Positions 54,036 through 64,000 are shown, counted from the stretch's first letter. The stretch is DNA of 64,000 nt from Isochrysis galbana (GCA_018136815.1 CM030935.1:6170935-6234934), one strand, 5' to 3'. Notes: generated by a model not told the origin, from the sequence alone. Numbers and translations: made by a program.

Positions 54036-54135
54036 GGGGACGGTAGAAGTCCCGCGCCTTTGGCGCAGAGGAGGGGGGGTTATTGGAAGTCACAAGTGTC
54101 AGAGCGGGGACGGTAGAAGTCCCGCACCTTGGCTC
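54036..54135. repeat. Two copies of a GGGAC hairpin unit
   Basis: GGGGACGGTAGAAGTCCCGC occurs at about 54036 and again at about 54104, each a short stem (GGGAC/GTCCC or longer) with loop GGTAGAA. A degenerate third GGGCGGCAGAAGTG is at 54159. Spacing is about 70 bp. 53940-54000 also repeats TTTTCACA. Confidence 0.5.
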
Positions 54136-54439
54136 GGCGGCCTCGGCACGTTTTATACGGGCGGCAGAAGTGAAAATCACATGGCTCCCAAGTCCTAGAG
54201 GATTCAGCCGTCCACCACGCTGGAATATTGTCTATTGTCATGATATGCATGTCTACTGTCATAATTCAAGCAACCCACTGCTAGTACTGGCTATTGAGCG
54301 TCCTCCTCGACACATGCACATGTTTCAATCCGAAGGAATGTCACGCACGAATTTGATTAAATGGAAGCGCTTCATCACATCAAGAACTCTGTGTTCCATA
54401 TCTGTTGATGAGCCATCGCACGCTGGTGCTTCGCAAGTG

Positions 54440-55120
54440 CTATGATTCGATCATGGCGCTTTCCTCAAGTTCCACGTAGTATTGCTCGTCGCGATTGAGC
54501 TGAGCACTGAAGAACCAGGTGCAAGGGCACAATCAGCAAAAGGTACGTTTGCTCGCACAGTAAGTTCAATGGAGCCCACGATGGCATCGTTATTGCGGTG
54601 GTGTGGGAGGCAGTGACGCAGTATGCATGGCTGCAATCGACCCTACGACTACTACACACCTGGAACCAAGTTTCCGCATGTTCATCTTGGCTGCTTGGTC
54701 GGCCACCGACGCTACCTGCTCCATGCTTGGGATCCCGGCGTGCTCACCCAAATCGCCGTGGACCAGACGGCTGATAAGTTGACTCTTTATCTCTAGGTGC
54801 GACGCATCTTGACTGCCATGCTGAGCTGCCATCGCTAGGAGATCGGGTGGGCTCCCCATGTGCACAACGTCTTCGCCCTGCGACGGAAGGCGGACAGGGC
54901 GTTCTCAAGAGGCGGGCCAGGCACGTGGATGCCTTAGGGAGTGCGGGAATGGAAGCGTATGCACCTCCACTGGTCGGGCGGCAAGCATGATGTCCTCCAT
55001 CGACTTCCCGGCGCTCTCTGCTTGCAGCGGCAGTGGATCGCTGTTATTGGACAGTGCGTTCGCCTTGTCGGAGGACTCCTCTTCCTCCTGGAAGCCTACA
55101 GTCGTCTCATCGCGCTGCAT
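54440..55120 (-). CDS. Unknown three-exon protein
   Basis: Exons 55120-54965, 54877-54660 and 54506-54440 on the minus strand; phases 0 and 2 fit; 146 residues. The ATG at 55120 is the first in frame after a C/T-rich leader, though the AG just behind it could instead be an acceptor of an earlier exon. The N-terminus is acidic (QEEEESSDKANALSNN); the middle has a helical stretch HGSQDASHLEIKSQLISRLV and MEQVASVADQAAKMNMRKLG; the end is acidic (DEQYYVELEESAMIES). No domain recognised. Spliced coherence makes it a likely real gene. Confidence 0.6.
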
Positions 55121-55424
55121 TGGTGCAGTGAGTGAGATCAGAAGCGAGGTGAGAGGATGGGAGAGAGGGGAGAGGGGAGCGGGGAGAGGGGGGATCAGGG
55201 GAGAGGGGAGGACGGCCAGCAAGGCGGCGCCGGACGGGGCCGAGGAGGGGGAGAGATGAGAAAGCCCGCGCCGGCCGGCACCTCTGAGTGGACGTTAATA
55301 AGCAGGGAACCCTCGGTAACGTGAAGGAAAGCCACCGTACAATCAAAGTAGGCAGGGAGGGAGGGGTGCGTGCGTGCTCGTGCATGCCGCGTGCTGTGGT
55401 TGCGCCGGCGCTCGCCACTCAACT

Positions 55425-55690
55425 CTACTACTCCTACTCTACTCTCTACTCTGCTCTACTCTACTCTAGAAGTAGGAGGAGTGTAGAGCTACTGTAGATG
55501 TGAAGTACTCCTACGTACGAGCACCATTGCGACTGCGATATAAGTACTATATGTAATATTTATGTACTTACGTACATACATACTCCTACCATTACTCTAG
55601 AGCTCTAGAGTACTCCTACTCTACCCTACTCTAGAGTAGAGTAGAGTAAAGTACTCCAAAGTAGAGAAGGCTAGAGAGGCTGCTCTGTAC
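55425..55690. repeat. CTACT/AGTAG satellite with palindromes
   Basis: Runs of CTACTC with AGAGTAG on the same strand (for example CTACTCTAGAAGTAGGAG and CTCTAGAGTAGAGTAGAG) allow many snapback structures. It resembles 7355-7420 and 61365-61390. No gene. Confidence 0.6.
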
Positions 55691-56071
55691 TCGGGTGCAA
55701 GGTCTCTCTATAAATGTAGAAGCACGTGCCATAAGAGAGGGAGGTCTGGAGGGAGGGCTGGCGGGTGCGGGAGGAGGTAGTCACACATTAGTTTAGAAGG
55801 GCGTTCCTATGAGTTCGTGGGTGCTGGTTTCTGGAAAGAGTCGTGTCAGAAGATTTCTCTCCTCACTCTCTCTCTCGTCTCTCATCTCTCGTCTCTCCTT
55901 CTCTCGCCTCTCCCTCTCTCATCTTGTCTCTCTCTCTCTCTCTCCTCTTCTCTCTCTCTCCTTTCTCCTCTACTCTTAGCTCTCTCGTCTCTAGCGATCC
56001 ACTCGCGGGAACAACTCTCGCGTCGAGCTCGCCGGCACGAGAGACCAGCGGAGAGAGAGAGAGAAGAGAGC

Positions 56072-57434
56072 ATGTGAGGCAGACAGCAGCCCTCTCGAGG
56101 CTGTCTGAGCGCGTGTGGCCGCTCCCGCACCCCCAAACGCAACGACCCCTGAATCCAACCTCCCTCTCTTGGGCAGGTTTGACCAGGCCACCAAGGAGAC
56201 AGTGCAGAAGCTCCCACTGCTGAAGGTGAGGCTGAGCACGGGGCTTCGAGGGAGGGGAGGATTTGCAGGGGGGGGGGGGGGTCGCGCGAGGACGTGGGGA
56301 AAGGAGGCCAGGCCAGGCAAGGCAAGGCAAAACCAGCGGAGGGAAGGGGGAAGCGAGGTGAGGGAAGGGAAGTGGAGGAAAAGGAGTGGGAGGAGGGGGG
56401 AGGAGGGGAGAAAGCTGAGGTTGATGGGAGCTGGGGCGTGATGGATAGGGAGAGGCAGATTGATGTGACGGACAGAGGGAGAGGAGAGAAGAATCAGCAG
56501 AGATTGAGAGAAAGCAGGGCGTGTGGGCGGAGAGAGGGGCATTGATGGCGAGGAGAGGGCATGCCTCAAACGTGCAGAGGGGATGAGAGGAGAGGAAATG
56601 GAGAGGCTGTCTGGTGCGGCGATACGAGATGCTCAGGGTGGCAGGGTGTGCTAACAGAAAGCCCCGTGATACGATTTCTCTTTCATCGAGGCCCGCACAC
56701 ACATTCAATTGCCCGCGGTCCAAGTGCTGCAACCACCTCAAACCACCATTCGTGTGTGATTTGACATGCAAGCTTTGAGATGATCCTAGTGATTCGCTGC
56801 AAGGCGCACGACGATTTTGACTGTGCTCACGGTGCTCCGCTCGATCTTTGCCTTACTAGGTCAGGGCTGGGCCGCGTGATGGAAAAGAATGGGAGGCGCG
56901 TCTAAAGGAGGAATACCTTGCCTTGATCGCGTATCAAAAGTATAACAAGGAAGCAGGGAATGAGTGGTTCACTATTGAGAGCAACCCGACCGGCACGCAG
57001 TGGACCGGTAAGGTGTGGACTTACCATGAGCAGCGCCGATATGAGTTCGACCTCGAGTTTGATCTGCCGGTAAGTGATACCTGCCTCAAAAGCGCGGAGA
57101 CATCAAAATTGTAATCCTTCTTTATTGCGCTAGGAGCGCTTTTCGGTCAACGCACCAATTGATTGTCGCGCCCCCCTCTCGCATCTATTACACGTAGGTG
57201 GCGTACCCAGGCACACCACCAGAGCTTGCGTTGCCCGAGCTTGATGGCAAGACGGAGAAAATGTACCGCGGCGGAAAGATTTGTCTGGATGCTCATTTCC
57301 GTCCGCTCTGGGCGCGAAATACGCCACACTTTGGCATTGCGCATGCGATGGCACTCGGAATGGGACCGTGGCTAGCAGTTGAGATCCCCAGTCTCGTGGC
57401 TCTTGGGCGCATCAAGCACGCAGAAGATGCTTGA
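56072..57434 (+). CDS. UFC1: UFM1-conjugating enzyme UFC1
   Basis: Coding exons: the bases AT at 56072-56073, then 56177-56225, 56860-57069 and 57198-57434; 165 residues against 167 in human. UFC1 is the E2 that carries UFM1. Exon 2 gives [16 protein letters not shown], exactly the length of the human N-terminus if the first Met is formed by joining AT to the G at 56177. Exon 3 has [20 protein letters not shown] and [10 protein letters not shown]. Exon 4 has [20 protein letters not shown] and FRPLWARN, then [13 protein letters not shown]. The active-site Cys is residue 116 by this model, as in human. There is no other in-frame ATG upstream in the first exon. Intron 2 (634 nt) has a G run. The 5' UTR (55850-56070) is CT- then GA-rich. 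Confidence 0.92.
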
Positions 57435-57570
57435 ACTCTAGGGAAACTCTTCAGACGATCAGAGATGCATGAGAGGGGCGACTCGGCCATTTCTTTGTGC
57501 ATTTGGTCTTCACTTGTAACGTTGCACCTTCACTAGGAATTGCGAGTTGCTACTACCATTATCTGTATCA

Positions 57571-57880
57571 TTAAAAAAAACCTTTAAACATTCTCGCCAC
57601 ACGCGCGGCTACGGGGTTGTTTATTGTAGCCACGCCCATAGGTGAGAATATTAAAAGGTTTTTTTTATCCCTTTCTCTCCCTCACTTCCCGCCTTGCGGC
57701 AACTCCCCTCGTGCTCTACTTAGGGGCCCGGGTTGTGGGGGGGGTTGGGTCGGGCGGGGTGCACCGGCCCTCAGTGGTCTGTTCTCGCCTTCCTCCTGTG
57801 CCTCTGGGTGGTCGGTTCCTTGTTGTTGTGGTGTGGGCGTTGCGCCGTTGCTGGGGTGCCTCATGCTCGTGAAGGCTGCT
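57571..57880 (-). repeat. Type-C 3' region with a snapback at its end
   Basis: Minus-oriented match to 40745-41069. At the left, AAAAAAAACCTTTAAACATT is followed at 57630-57668 by the same end read in the opposite direction (GTAGCCACGCCCA then AATATTAAAAGG and eight T), so the terminal 40 bases are present as a short inverted pair. The repeat then continues to about 57880, where the type-B element is inserted. Confidence 0.65.
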
Positions 57881-57904
57881 CTTCGTCTTATCTTTATCAT
57901 TTAA

Positions 57905-58846
57905 TAATAAAACAACTGAGCGTTAGTACCACTACTCCCACTAGCCCGGTACCACCACGACACCCCTTAGCGCACCTGCCCGTACGCCTTGACGTGTGTT
58001 GTCACTAGACACATACGCATATGCACCCCTACGAATCTCCCCCCTCGCAAACCCCCGGCTCCCATTATAACTCCCCACAGCAGCTACAATGAGGGACGAA
58101 AACCCATTGAGGCGGACCGACCTACGTCGGGCGACTCTCCGGGAAAAAGCACCGGGGGGGGGGGAGGAACCTCTCGTCAAAAAAGAAGAACGGCCCTTAC
58201 AGCTCTCGCCGCGAGCTGTCCTCGATAAATAAAAGACTGCGCCTCGAGATACCTGCCACAGTGGTTCCCGTAGGCGTCTTGAGTCTCTCCCTCCTCATCT
58301 TCCTCCTGTCGCCAACCGCCGCTCTCCGCCCATTTGCTAACGCAAACAGGTCTCGTTTCTCACCACACTCCATCGGGGAGGGTGCAAATCCCCCCCTCTC
58401 CCTCGCTTCGCTCTCTTCCACCTCTCTCCCTGCGGCGCGTTGCCATGCGGCGCGCCACGGCGTGCTCTCAGAGGTCCTTCAGGGGCATCCAGGGGGCCAG
58501 CAAGGGCAGCTCAGGGGGCAGTGGAGGCTGGGGCTCAGCCCCTGGCCCCCCCTGCCTCTCCCTCGCTCGCCTCGCTGGCCCTGGGTGCCGCCCTGAGGCC
58601 CCTGTCTGCCTGGCGACCAGGGGTGGGGGGGGGAGTCAGTACGAGAGCAGGCCCATGCGGGCCTGGGAGTGCGGCTCGCGACCCGCGCCCACTGGGGGTC
58701 TGGGTGGTTGTGTTGAATGCCCTGCTCATGCCAGAAGGCAGAGCATGGGGTTGACCGACAGGCCCCCCGGAGGGGAATTGGTGCCTGAGAGGGGGGACGC
58801 GAGGCGCCCCCCCATGCTGAACTTAGTATAAGTATAAACTTAGTTG
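57905..58846 (-). mobile_element. Hairpin-ATG element type B, copy 2, 17-bp TSD
   Basis: Flanked by TTATCTTTATCATTTAA at 57888-57904 and 58847-58863. Minus orientation: 5' hairpin 58820-58846 (a longer ACTTAGTATAAGTATAAACT version), minus ATG at 58815, 3' end rich in TTA (57905-57915, read on minus GTTGTTTTATTA). 58085-58700 matches copy 1 at 18130-18720. Its 5' terminal 60 bases differ from copy 1 and look more like type A, so body and leader are combined differently in the two copies. Confidence 0.8.
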
Positions 58847-59099
58847 TTATCTTTATCATTTAAACAGACTAGGTTCATCCAACTAGCAACTAGTAGTACC
58901 AATCTACAATCTACGCTAGAGGAGAGAAAGAGAGTTTGTGTAGTGTGGAGTGTGGAGAGCGTAAATCAAGACACGCGTGCGCGCGCACAGGGGAGTTTTG
59001 TTGTTGGTTGGGACAACTCTCATGAGAGCTTATATTAGTGCTGATAATATGCTAGTGATAGCTCCATAACCTTGAGAGCTGACAAGCTTTTACCCCATC

Positions 59100-59290
59100 T
59101 ATTCTATGCTCGGCGGGGGGCCCGAAGGAGAGGGGAGTCGCGGCGGCGCGCTCCATCGCAAACAAGTATAAACTTAGTTGTTGACCTCTTAATAGAACCT
59201 ATAAGAAGCCTATGCTATCCCATCCGGGCGGTGGCCCGCCGAAGGGTGCGCTAGAGCGCCCCCATTGACCCCCACTTTTAAAAGTAGGTT
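59100..59290 (-). mobile_element. Two hairpin-ATG 5' fragments in tandem
   Basis: The first has a hairpin at about 59163-59179 and a minus ATG at 59156 opening MERAAATPLSFGPPAEH, the MERA/SFGPPA type cut after about 17 codons. The second has the type-B hairpin at 59270-59290 (CCTACTT/AAGTGGG) with minus ATG at 59265, cut after about 50 bases. They lie 80 bases apart in the same orientation, which resembles repeated insertion at, or template switching onto, earlier copies. 58864-59099 and 59291-59943 hold no gene I can support. Confidence 0.6.
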
Positions 59291-59943
59291 GAAGAGGGAG
59301 TTCTCGTAAAGCACGCCTTTTTCCAGAAGGTGGGGAGTCTGATACTAGGCCGTGAGATGCTGCTAGAAGCTAGAAGCACATCCGCCCTTAGTCTATGCCC
59401 TCTAGTAGGAGTGGGTCAGTGCACAACGACAAACAAATGGTCGACATTCACAGGCCACTCTGCCCGTCATGGGCGGCATGAAGGCCGCTCAGAGCGCTGG
59501 CGATCGTCCCCCCTAGGATACACGAGCATCCTCCTTGCTGATGCGTGCCGCGTGAGTGAGCCTCCCTCTCGGTAACGACCCCACCCCAACTTGTAGGATC
59601 ACTTTAAATGCCACAACATTGATGTGCGTGTGTGCTTGTGCACCGCTGTTGTGCACACGATGACACGCGATGGCATAGCTCATGCGTCGATGCTGCAAGG
59701 CCCGCAATCTTCGCGACTGATGGGTGTGACATGAATGCATTCGCTTCATCGTGCCAATTGACAAACAATGTGCTCAACAGAAGTTGAGGCTGAGATGCCG
59801 TTTCAGATCGTTGGATTTCCTAGTCGGGCGGCGGGGTGTGAAGCTTATCAAGGTGTTACTCATGGAGAAACCCTTTAGCGCGTCCTCGCTGTACAACATG
59901 AACACGCAGTGGCTGGGATCGTAAACCCGGCTCGTCCCAGCAT

Positions 59944-61316
59944 CTAGCGCGCTCCACGTGAGAGACCGGCAGCTGCGAGCCTAGTCTTTTGATCTTCTTC
60001 CCGCTGCCGCGATAACTCCTTCGCTTTCTCCGCCTTGCGACGGTTCTTGCGCTGCTTATCAGTGAGCCCATCTGCGGAATAGGCCCCGCCTTGCTTAGGG
60101 GCGTTAGATGCCCACACGCCGATGGGCGCCTTGGGCTTGGCAGCAGGCTTCGGGGCCACAGTTGTCCACCCGTCCCCAAGGCGCGGAGCGCCAACGATGT
60201 GCAATGGTGTCGAGCCGGGGGCTCCGAATTGGCGGACAGCCCGATCGTAGTTAAGGCGTCTCTGCTCGCGCTCACGCTCTCGAGCCAACTCGCCCAGCGG
60301 CCCACCGTCGTCCTCGCTGCTACTAGCCTCAGAGTCCGACGCTGCAGCTGCTGCCAATACAGGGACAGCATCAGATATCGGATCTGCGGTGGTGCCGGGG
60401 CCCGTTGTCCCTTTCGCAGCCATCGCCGCTCCCTTAGCATCGTCCTTCCCTGCCTTCTTAGCGCGGCGTTTGGCGCCTGATGAGAGACTGTTTGCCAACT
60501 CTGACACTGCCAAGAGCTCCGCACGGCGGCAAGTGACGCCCCTGCCCTCACAAGCACGTTCAATGCGAGTCGCCGCTTCAGTAGGCTCGTCGTAGATGCC
60601 GGCAGTCACTAGGGCCGCACACGCAATCGCCGTGGAGACTGCGCCACTATCGCAGATTACCAGCAGGGTGAGCGGCAGTTCTCCGGTCGATGTAAGCCGA
60701 CGACGTACCTCGTCGACGGCATCAACCACGTACACAACACCTCTGCGAGACGGGAGAGGGAGGAGATGAGGAGTCGCAGGCATGGGCGCAGCGGGTTTGA
60801 GGCGGGCGGGCCGTCTCACGTGTGCATGTTCAGTAAGTCGAGCCCAAGCTCCTCGCAGAGCTGGTCCCATCCGCTCCAGCTGCGGCAGGCATTAATCACA
60901 ACTACACGGCGCGAGCGCCGGTGCACGCGTGCCAGTGAGCGCAAGAGATGCGGCGAGGGCAGCGAGCTGATGAGGAGCTTGGCGCCATTCGCGGCCTCGT
61001 AGAGCTCGACGGGCGCTCGGCCATAGAGGCACCAGCGCGCAAGCGTCTCGGGCACAAGGAGCATCTCACGCCCCACGCGCGCTAGGAGCTCCTCCTGCCG
61101 TGCAGCTGCATCGCGCCCGCGGGTGAGCGCTCGCGCAGCCGCTGCGGCCGCCAGCATGGAGAGGGAGAGAGAGAGGGCCCCGGCACCGAGGCCAAGCGCG
61201 TAGGAAGGGAGACCAACGAGCGCGGTAAGAGTTGCCATGCCGCCAGCCATCACTAGCGCCTCGTGTGCGCAGACGAGCAGCGCGAGTGCGTCTGCGAGTG
61301 CCTGGCGGGACGCCAT
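59944..61316 (-). CDS. Phosphatase-like protein lacking the catalytic Arg
   Basis: Exons 61316-60820 and 60742-59944, phase 2, a 77-nt GTGAGA...GCAG intron; 431 residues. The N-terminal third has hydrophobic helices (ALALLVCAHEALVMAGGMAT, YALGLGAGALSLSLSMLAAA). Residues about 110-225 follow the order of a dual-specificity phosphatase of PTPMT1 type: ISSLPSPHLLRSL, RRVVVINACRSWSGWDQLCE, LGLDLLNMH, then LTLLVICDSGAVSTAIACAA. In the last, the Cys of the C-x5-R loop is present but the Arg position is Ser (CDSGAVS), and no HC pair is seen. It is therefore probably a pseudophosphatase, or the fold assignment is wrong. The C-terminal half is Lys/Ala-rich with a charged helix (LTDKQRKNRRKAEKAKELSR). 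Confidence 0.65.
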
Positions 61317-62236
61317 GCTGTGCGGCGGCGGCGACGGCGGCGGTGCTGAATTTCTTCTACATACTACATACTCTAGAGTAGTAGAGTAGTTATGAAAGGG
61401 ATGCCGGGGCTGGGGGCTGTGGGGGACATTCGATGGCACGGGCACCGGAGCTCCTCACACCAGATTCCAGAGTCAGCAGGTTTCTCCCTCTTTTATTATA
61501 ATTCTACTGGTAGTGTTTTAATACAATACATCCCGGTCCTGGGGACGGGGCGACATTCGATGGTACCGGAGCTCCTCACCAGATCCAGTAACCCCCCCCC
61601 CCCCTATCCCCTATTATTCAATTACGCATTTATTTAGGGGAATCGAGGCTTTCTGGGTCGGGGGATCCCCGCATCACTGCCTTGCAGGTTTCTAGAGTTT
61701 GTAATGCTAATGGAAATGATTCTCGATGTCGATGTGCGAGCGATACCCGCTACCCTAGGGCGGTCAAACAGGGTTTTTTTACAAGGGATGAAAAAATGAC
61801 CATCTCACTCAGCATCGGACAGAAACTTATAGCGGTTGACAATTTTCTATTGGAAGCCAACCGAACTTGGCCGAAAAGTTGAGATCGGCGCACTCCAAGT
61901 TTGCTTCAAAATTTCCTCGTTCGGTGTGGAAAACACTCAAATCGGTGTGGAACACTCAAAAGTGCGTGAGAAAATGTCACATTCTAGCCATCCGTAACCT
62001 GTTGGCCGATGGATGACTTGCAAAAGAGGCCATGCCGAGGTAGTTCATGTATTCTGATCAAAGAGACGCCCACTGAAATATCGCAGTTATGGGTCCGCAA
62101 AAGTAGAGGAGGCGCTGCTTCACTGTGGCCGCGGCCTCACAGCTTGCAACCCCCCCTCCCCGCACTCCCGCACTCCATGCTTATGAGAAGCGATGCTTCC
62201 GAGCTCTTTTGGAATCCTAGCTCCGGTGATGGTTGT
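61317..62236. other. Intergenic region with a 125-bp direct repeat
   Basis: GACATTCGATGG-AC-CGGAGCTCCTCAC-CCAGAT occurs at about 61425-61465 and 61549-61585. A C run lies at 61592. The rest, including a short open frame at 61682-61882, is unassigned. Confidence 0.4.
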
Positions 62237-63900
62237 TCATGCTCCTCGCAACATGTCCGGCGACAAAATGCCACTTACGCGCAAATTGATGCGCTTGACA
62301 TTGACAAAGGGCGCATCATTCTGAGCATCACCATTGCGTTGCGGCAACAGACGAATCGCCCATCGACCTTCGGCGTTGGGCTCGTTCTTCTGGACCTCGC
62401 CTTGCCGGCCATTGAGTTCGGGCCTCGCCTTAAGGCCGCGAATGGTCACGATTCTGCCTCTCTGCAAAGGCACCCGCTCGTCCAAGATGTCCTCATACTC
62501 ACCTTTGGTCCCGGTCCAATCGGACATTGCTGACAGTAACATCCGTCGGTTGTGTGGGATGTCACGCGCAGCCAGACTTGGTGTGAGCTTCTCCGCCAGG
62601 TCATACCATTGAAGAGCCTCGCGCAGCTCTCCCGCCTTCTTCAGTCCAAGACCCAAGTTCATGGCGTCCGTGCCAGCTTCAGGCTGGCGGAGCTCTTTCG
62701 AGATTTCAGCACTCATCCGGTACCATTTGACCGCCTCGCCGTACTCCATGTGAGCCTCCATGATCTCTCCAATCTACGGCAACGGGAGGGAAGGGAAAGA
62801 TCGGTGCATTCGATACATGCAAGTCGAGGCCGGCGCGTACAAGCGGGTCTATCCGTAAGCGTGTGGAGAGGGGGGGCGGAGGACACGACCGGCTCTCGAG
62901 CATCTAGCCGGGCGTAGAAGTAGCGTATTTCCGCGGTGCGAATGGGCTGTACTCCGACACCCGAGAGCCGGAGAATGAACACACCGAGCTCGCACGTGGT
63001 GCACGGTGGCGGGCGGACATGCAGGTGCCAGCGCACCGCACAAGCCATATTATTCGTCCGTTTCTTCACAAAGGTTGCAGCGTTCTCTCCGGGAGCGTGC
63101 TGCGAGAGGAATCGCTGCCAATCTGCAAGATCTCGGGCTGGAAGAGCGGCAATGTAGCAGAGGCAACCGATGGCGCTCTTGGCCCGGCGCATCACGTGCA
63201 GCATCGAGAAGTCGCAGATCACCATCTCGGCCGGCCAGGTAAGCAACGCCTTGAGGAACGGCTCGCAAGCCTGATCAAACTTGTGCGCGCCCTCCATGTG
63301 GGCCTTATTGGGCGGAATGAGCTCGAAGAGGGACGTAAAGCTTTCCTGGAGCGACTCTGGCCGGGAAAAGCACATGTTCCCGAAGCGGCGGGCGGCCGAC
63401 TGCTTGTCCTTCTCGGTGATGGCAGGGACAGAGGGCAGGCGAAAGGGCGGAAATGGCTCGGGAGGTGGCGGCACCGGCTCACCAAGCCACTCAAACGAAA
63501 GAAGAGGCTCGGGTCCGAGCGTGCCGCCGTGCAACACATCGCATCTGTGGAGTGTGTGCATGAGTGCCGCCTCGCCGCCGCCCTTGAGCACCTGGACCCC
63601 ATACCCCTTCTCGGAAAGCTCTCTGGCGCTATCAGCGTTGTCATACTGGAGCTTTACCTTCCACTCCCGGCGTATGAGGCTGAGCTGCATCTCGAGCACC
63701 GCTGCATCGAATATTTCGCCTGCTGGCGAGATCACTCGCATTCGTCTTCCGGTCCAAAGGAAGACCCGCGAGTCGGAGTGCCGAACATCAAGCCCAGCCT
63801 CCATCGCCTGGCCGGCGTGAGCTGCCATGTACACGTCGAAGTCCCAGCCCACGGTCGAGGTGAGCCGCTGGGCAGAAGAGTGGACGCTCGCAACCTGCAT
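62237..63900 (-). CDS. TPR-like protein, probably 5' incomplete
   Basis: Two exons seen: 63900 to about 62890 (or 62887) and 62773-62237. The first donor is a weak GTCGTG or GTGTCC, both in phase 0. The last exon has a TPR-like pair of helices (MEYGEAVKWYRMSAEISKEL, GLGLKKAGELREALQWYDLA) and a beta-rich end (VPLQRGRIVTIRGLKARPEL, INLRVSGILSPDMLRGA). The first exon (about 335 residues) starts near MQVASVHSSAQ and holds no domain I recognise; a CTTCE-type Cys pair is visible near its end (PPPCTTCELG). The start may be an acceptor (CGATGCAG after a long pyrimidine tract) instead of an ATG, so the gene probably continues beyond the right edge. 63900-64000 is low complexity. Confidence 0.55.
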
Positions 63901-64000
63901 CGAGAAAGCGCGGGGAGGGGGGGGGGGGGGGCGATGGCGACGCGAGGGGAGAGGGGCGAAAGGGGGGGCGGGAGAGAGATTGGGAGGGAGGGAGAGAGAG

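Overview
The window reads as nuclear DNA of a unicellular eukaryote, most likely an alga. It is GC-rich and full of C/T, A/G and poly-G tracts. Genes are split by short GT-AG introns (about 90 to 630 nt) whose phases join cleanly, and the gene set is eukaryotic: UFC1, COX6A, SWEET, TLC, SPFH, a METTL21-type methyltransferase and an RND/MMPL protein. Haptophyte or another secondary-plastid alga is my best guess; this rests on general style and on one giant-virus-type gene, not on a marker.

Host genes in order: a protein-lysine methyltransferase (1326-2282, -); an EF-hand-like protein (4612-6404, +); a small-heat-shock-like protein with an inserted domain (7668-8687, +); a 115-residue protein ending SKL (9925-10272, +); COX6A, 4 exons (14583-15539, -); a TLC protein, 2 exons (20081-21043, -); an SPFH protein, 4 exons (24671-27331, -); a secreted SnoaL/NTF2-like protein (30448-31158, -); a SWEET sugar transporter, 3 exons (35925-37025, +); an RND/MMPL protein of about 1875 residues in 9 exons (41914-48767, +); a second TLC protein (51951-52901, +); an unknown 3-exon gene (54440-55120, -); UFC1, whose start codon is split by an intron (56072-57434, +); a phosphatase-like protein without the usual catalytic Arg (59944-61316, -); and a TPR-like protein that probably runs past the right edge (62237-63900, -).

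Between them lies a dense, nested repeat landscape. Its main theme is a set of dispersed elements whose 5' end is a small perfect or near-perfect hairpin, followed after 4-6 nt by an ATG (usually ATGGAGCGCGCC or ATGGGGG). I count 14 such leaders on both strands. Five copies are bounded by target-site duplications of 17-20 bp and have T-rich 3' ends, so they look like non-LTR retroelements or their parasites. One carries an intact 596-codon ORF that matches only the post-reverse-transcriptase C-terminal part of a LINE protein. I regard this hairpin-ATG family as the most unusual system in the window.

Also present are two or three MITEs, a hAT transposase remnant, a broken Ty3/gypsy chromovirus fragment, an ankyrin-type gene fragment, a palindrome-rich block and several tandem repeats. 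I saw no rRNA, tRNA or CRISPR locus.
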